64,000 nucleotides of DNA. Source: Alphaproteobacteria bacterium (GTDB lineage: Bacteria > Pseudomonadota > Alphaproteobacteria > Micavibrionales > Micavibrionaceae). The translations under genes and the position numbers were made by a program. The notes under the pieces were generated by a model, which saw only the letters and a program-made list of their open reading frames with translations, did not search any database and was not told where the DNA came from. This document shows, piece by piece, positions 61,844-64,000 of the stretch; within the stretch, counting starts at the first letter, position 1, and each line of letters opens with the position of its first letter. The DNA is taken from the NCBI GenBank assembly GCA_009929775.1, contig RZZS01000003.1, positions 19,017-83,016 on the forward strand. The letters run 5' to 3'.

Positions 61844-62164
61844 ATGCAGTTTATCGTTACCGGTCTTGATGGCGACGACGAGGGTGCGCTGGATCGCCGG
61901 ATGAGTGCTCGCGAGATGCATCTCGAGAAATGCCGGGAGTCGGCGGCGGCGGGAGAGCTCCTGTATGCGGCGGCGATTACTGACGACGCAGGCGTCATGC
62001 GCGGTTCTGTCATGATTGTCGACTATCCGACCCGCGCCGAGCTGGAGGAATGGTTGAAGAACGAGCCTTACGTTACGGCTCACGTCTGGAGAGATATCGA
62101 TATCAGGCCGTGCAAGGTGGCGTCGATTTTCCAGCCCGCTGCGAAGGACTCGAATGTCCGATAA
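61844..62164 (+). CDS. YciI-family protein
   Basis: This 106-aa protein has the dimeric alpha/beta YCII fold: FIVTGLDGDDEGALDRRMSAREMHLEKCRESAAAGELLYAAAI, GSVMIVDYPTRAELEEWLKNEPYV and WRDIDIRPCKVAS. The conserved His and Asp of the putative active site are in REMHLEKC and VDYPTRAE. Some YciI proteins have dehydrochlorinase or other small-molecule roles; here none can be assigned. Its end overlaps the start of cysQ by 11 bases, so the two are coupled. Confidence 0.9.
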   Translation: MQFIVTGLDGDDEGALDRRMSAREMHLEKCRESAAAGELLYAAAITDDAGVMRGSVMIVDYPTRAELEEWLKNEPYVTAHVWRDIDIRPCKVASIFQPAAKDSNVR

Positions 62165-62969
62165 GCTCCTGGCCCATCCGGCGGCTCTTCTGAACAGGCT
62201 TCGCCTGATCGCGCTTGATGCGGGCGCGGCGACACTCCGCCATTTCGACGAATGCGGTTATGAGGGTGCTGAAACCAAGGGGGACGGTTCTCCTGTGACG
62301 CAGGCCGACAGGGACGCGGAACGAATTATTGAAACCGCACTCGCGGAGTTGCTGCCGGACATACCGATGATTGGCGAGGAAGCGGTTGACGTCGGCAAAA
62401 AGCCCGATCTTTCCGGGCACGAGTTTTTTTGGCTGGTCGATCCGCTCGACGGCACCAGAGAGTTCATTTCCGGCAGCGGGGAATACACGGTCAACATCGC
62501 ACTGGTTCGGGGCGGAGAACCCTGGCTCGGCGTCGTTTTCGCGCCAGTATCCGGTGAGTTGTACGCGGGAGGTCCCGGAGGCGCGGTTCGCTGGCTCGAG
62601 GAAACCGGCCATGAGAAGCCCATTCATACCCGCAAGGCACCAAAAGAAGGTCTTACCGTTGTTGCCTCGCGCCGCCACGGCAGCGGCGAGCGCCTTGAGC
62701 GTTTTCTCGAGAACTATAAAATCAACAAGCTTGTGAAGCGGGGCAGCAGTCTCAAGATTTGCGCAATAGCCGCCGGACGCGCGGATATCTATCCGCGAAT
62801 GGGTCCGACCTGTGAATGGGACACGGCAGCAGGACATGCCGTCCTGAGGGCTGCCGGAGGAGAGATTGTCGATTTCTCGGGAAGACCGCTGCGCTACGGG
62901 GAGGCGGACGGACGTTTTCTGAATCCGGAATTCTGTGCCCTTTCCGGGGATATTACGATCGCCGCTTGA
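62154..62969 (+). CDS. cysQ: 3'(2'),5'-bisphosphate nucleotidase CysQ
   Basis: This 271-aa member of the inositol-phosphatase superfamily hydrolyses PAP to AMP in sulfate assimilation. Metal-site motifs are PMIGEEAV, FWLVDPLDGTREFISGSGEYTVNIALV and PTCEWDTAAGHAVLRAAGGEI. GDGSPVTQADRDAERII is the N-terminal family box. It overlaps the YciI gene by 11 bases. Its 3' end overlaps by 17 bases the end of the convergent S24-like repressor gene. Confidence 0.95.
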   Translation: MSDKLLAHPAALLNRLRLIALDAGAATLRHFDECGYEGAETKGDGSPVTQADRDAERIIETALAELLPDIPMIGEEAVDVGKKPDLSGHEFFWLVDPLDGTREFISGSGEYTVNIALVRGGEPWLGVVFAPVSGELYAGGPGGAVRWLEETGHEKPIHTRKAPKEGLTVVASRRHGSGERLERFLENYKINKLVKRGSSLKICAIAAGRADIYPRMGPTCEWDTAAGHAVLRAAGGEIVDFSGRPLRYGEADGRFLNPEFCALSGDITIAA

Positions 62970-63570
62970 CGAAGATCACAGGGCCCATCTGCTTGATGGA
63001 TGAACGCTTCACCTGTTCCGTTGTTTCAACAGATTCGCCGCCGTCGCCGGGGTCGATATAGCCCTTGAGGTGGCACCACTCCGAGTCTTCCCGGTCATAA
63101 ACCTTTAGGGCGGCCATGCCGTCTTTCCGCCGGATGAACATCACATCGCCCTTTCGGCAACGCGTATTTGGAGAAACCATGCAAACATGGCCGGGGTGGA
63201 TTCCTTCGCGCGCCATGGCGTGGTCTGCGGCAACGATCGCAAACACGTCGGGATCTGGCCAGTCGAGCGCCGCGTTTATGTTGTATTCGACTTCGCTGTA
63301 CCAGCCCTGATCGGCGCTGTCGCCGAACCCGAAGAGCGGGATGGAAAGCGATTTCGGCTGGTCGCCGACATTGTCGTAACCATATGCAAGCCAGTTCAAC
63401 GAGACACTGCCTGCGTCTGCAAGCCGGATGAGGGCTGTACGCGACGGTTCGCCGCCTTTCAGGTAACGTTGCACGGCTCCGAGCGAAAGGCCGGTGCGAC
63501 GGGCGAGAGCACTTTGGCCTCCGACCTTGTCGACGAGTTCCCTGATGCGGGCGACGAAATTTTTATCCAT
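62953..63570 (-). CDS. Repressor with HTH and S24-like domain lacking the catalytic Ser
   Basis: The product is 205 aa. Residues about 1-65 hold a helix-turn-helix (VARIRELVDKVGGQSALARRTGLSLGAVQRYLKGGEPSR). Residues about 85-200 resemble a LexA/cI-type S24 domain, with the basic Lys in MAALKVYDR. At the place of the nucleophile motif GDSM.P it reads AADHAMAREGI, so Ser seems missing and autocleavage is unlikely. The start at 63570 has a GGATG site. It is divergent from another regulator at 63706. Confidence 0.8.
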   Translation of the reverse strand: MDKNFVARIRELVDKVGGQSALARRTGLSLGAVQRYLKGGEPSRTALIRLADAGSVSLNWLAYGYDNVGDQPKSLSIPLFGFGDSADQGWYSEVEYNINAALDWPDPDVFAIVAADHAMAREGIHPGHVCMVSPNTRCRKGDVMFIRRKDGMAALKVYDREDSEWCHLKGYIDPGDGGESVETTEQVKRSSIKQMGPVIFVKRRS

Positions 63571-63705
63571 CTTACATCCAAAAAGTTGTTGACGCAAAAG
63601 ATGCAATCATATACTTCTATCGAAGTGATCTTTGCCCCTTGCAAACGTAGTCGCTTAGGGGACCATTTCTAAACATTAAAACAGCAAAACACAACTCCTA
63701 TCGAC
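63571..63705. promoter_or_regulatory. Divergent regulator intergenic region
   Basis: This 135-bp gap lies between two regulators transcribed away from each other. It holds a dyad ACTTC-TATC-GAAGT (about 63614-63627) and an AT-rich stretch with TTGACG at 63589. Such a layout is typical of phage- or island-type regulator pairs, but operator and promoter roles are inferred. Confidence 0.4.
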
Positions 63706-64000
63706 ATGGCACAACAAACACGCAACCACAATAAGTGCAAAGGTGCAGCCAGCGATGTATCCCGCCGGATAGGCGCCAACATGCGCTTCTTCCGCAGGCG
63801 CGCAGCCATACCCCAGAAGGAAGTAGCAAAATTGCTGGGGGTTAGCTACCAGCAGCTACAGAAGTATGAGACCGGGGTCAACCGCATCTCTGCAGAATAT
63901 ATCTACGGGGCTATGCAGTTAAACGCCTACCCACAAGATGTAGTATTCAACGTATCCGCTGGAACCGGGCCGATTTGTAAAGCCTGTTCGATCAGTCGAT
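63706..64000 (+). CDS. XRE-family regulator, N-terminal part (runs off the window)
   Basis: The 98 codons present begin MAQQTRNHNKCKGAASDVSR and include an XRE helix-turn-helix: IGANMRFFRRRAAIPQKEVAKLLGVSYQQLQKYETGVNRI, then SAEYIYGAMQLNAY. The end lies beyond base 64000. This order fits a short XRE protein of the type widespread in alphaproteobacteria. No strong ribosome site lies before the ATG. It is divergent from the S24-like repressor. Confidence 0.82.
   Translation, partial: MAQQTRNHNKCKGAASDVSRRIGANMRFFRRRAAIPQKEVAKLLGVSYQQLQKYETGVNRISAEYIYGAMQLNAYPQDVVFNVSAGTGPICKACSISR

Noticed and set aside
1-64000. CRISPR array, integron, prophage, or defence island
   Set aside because: No regularly spaced repeats, integrase, phage structural genes, toxin-antitoxin pair or nuclease-effector set was seen; the only hint is the regulator pair at the right-hand edge.

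Overview
This window looks like chromosomal DNA of an alphaproteobacterium of moderately high GC. The clearest markers are an ATP12-type F1-ATPase assembly chaperone, a Ros/MucR zinc-finger regulator, a DUF3035 (BamF-like) lipoprotein next to lspA, paired M16 peptidases, a SapC-family protein, an endonuclease-type MutL and a eukaryote-like IleRS. A pyruvate formate-lyase/activase pair suggests the organism can also ferment. Most genes are housekeeping genes in short, tightly coupled operons. There is no prophage, integron, CRISPR array or intact transposon.

Layout. 1-4000 (minus): pflB, pflA and the start of an MFS transporter, with a repeat-filled 530-bp gap between pflB and pflA. 4.4-14.6 kb (plus): a Deg/HtrA protease, a membrane protein with an HELLH motif, rarA, crcB, rluC, an AsmA-like protein, the ATP12 chaperone and an ABC exporter. 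14.6-24.7 kb (minus): a DUF4870-like membrane protein, mutL, a pentapeptide-repeat protein, pgi, two M16 peptidases, BamF-like lipoprotein, lspA and a DUF2628-like protein. 24.8-36.9 kb: Ca/Na antiporter and GAF protein (plus); a 2H phosphoesterase and ileS (minus); a TDT anion transporter, RlmD-like methyltransferase, CBS protein and an orphan (plus); Nudix, AEC transporter, ribF and an orphan (minus). 37.5-43.9 kb: a Cache chemoreceptor, MucR-like regulator, YhdP-like giant protein and Bcp peroxiredoxin. 44-48.5 kb: a hydrolase, then Rrf2 regulator, cysteine desulfurase, ferredoxin and mnmA, a sulfur-trafficking and tRNA-thiolation set. 48.5-50.6 kb: a two-gene PAS + chemoreceptor unit and tRNA-Met(CAU). 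50.9-64 kb: tyrS, anmK, tsaC/sua5, a promoter-driven small protein, a lytic transglycosylase, a nucleoside deoxyribosyltransferase, a DmdC-like acyl-CoA dehydrogenase, a Cys-motif secreted protein, a KfrA-like coiled-coil protein, SapC, ugd, a YciI protein, cysQ, an S24-like repressor, and a divergent partial XRE regulator.

The most unusual signal is a set of short palindromic repeats scattered through gaps and also inside essential or conserved genes. A GGGGAC...GTCCCC family occurs as a 65-bp inverted pair read in frame within mutL, as a second pair just outside mutL, as a single hairpin read in frame within ileS, and as divergent or degenerate copies near pflA, the Cache chemoreceptor and mnmA. 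A TGTCATCCTGA family has 55-bp copies before pflA and before crcB. A CGGAGATTC family lies inside and across the end of mnmA. This resembles the in-frame palindromic elements of Rickettsia and the REP/BIME elements of other bacteria, but no REP-associated transposase is present in this window.
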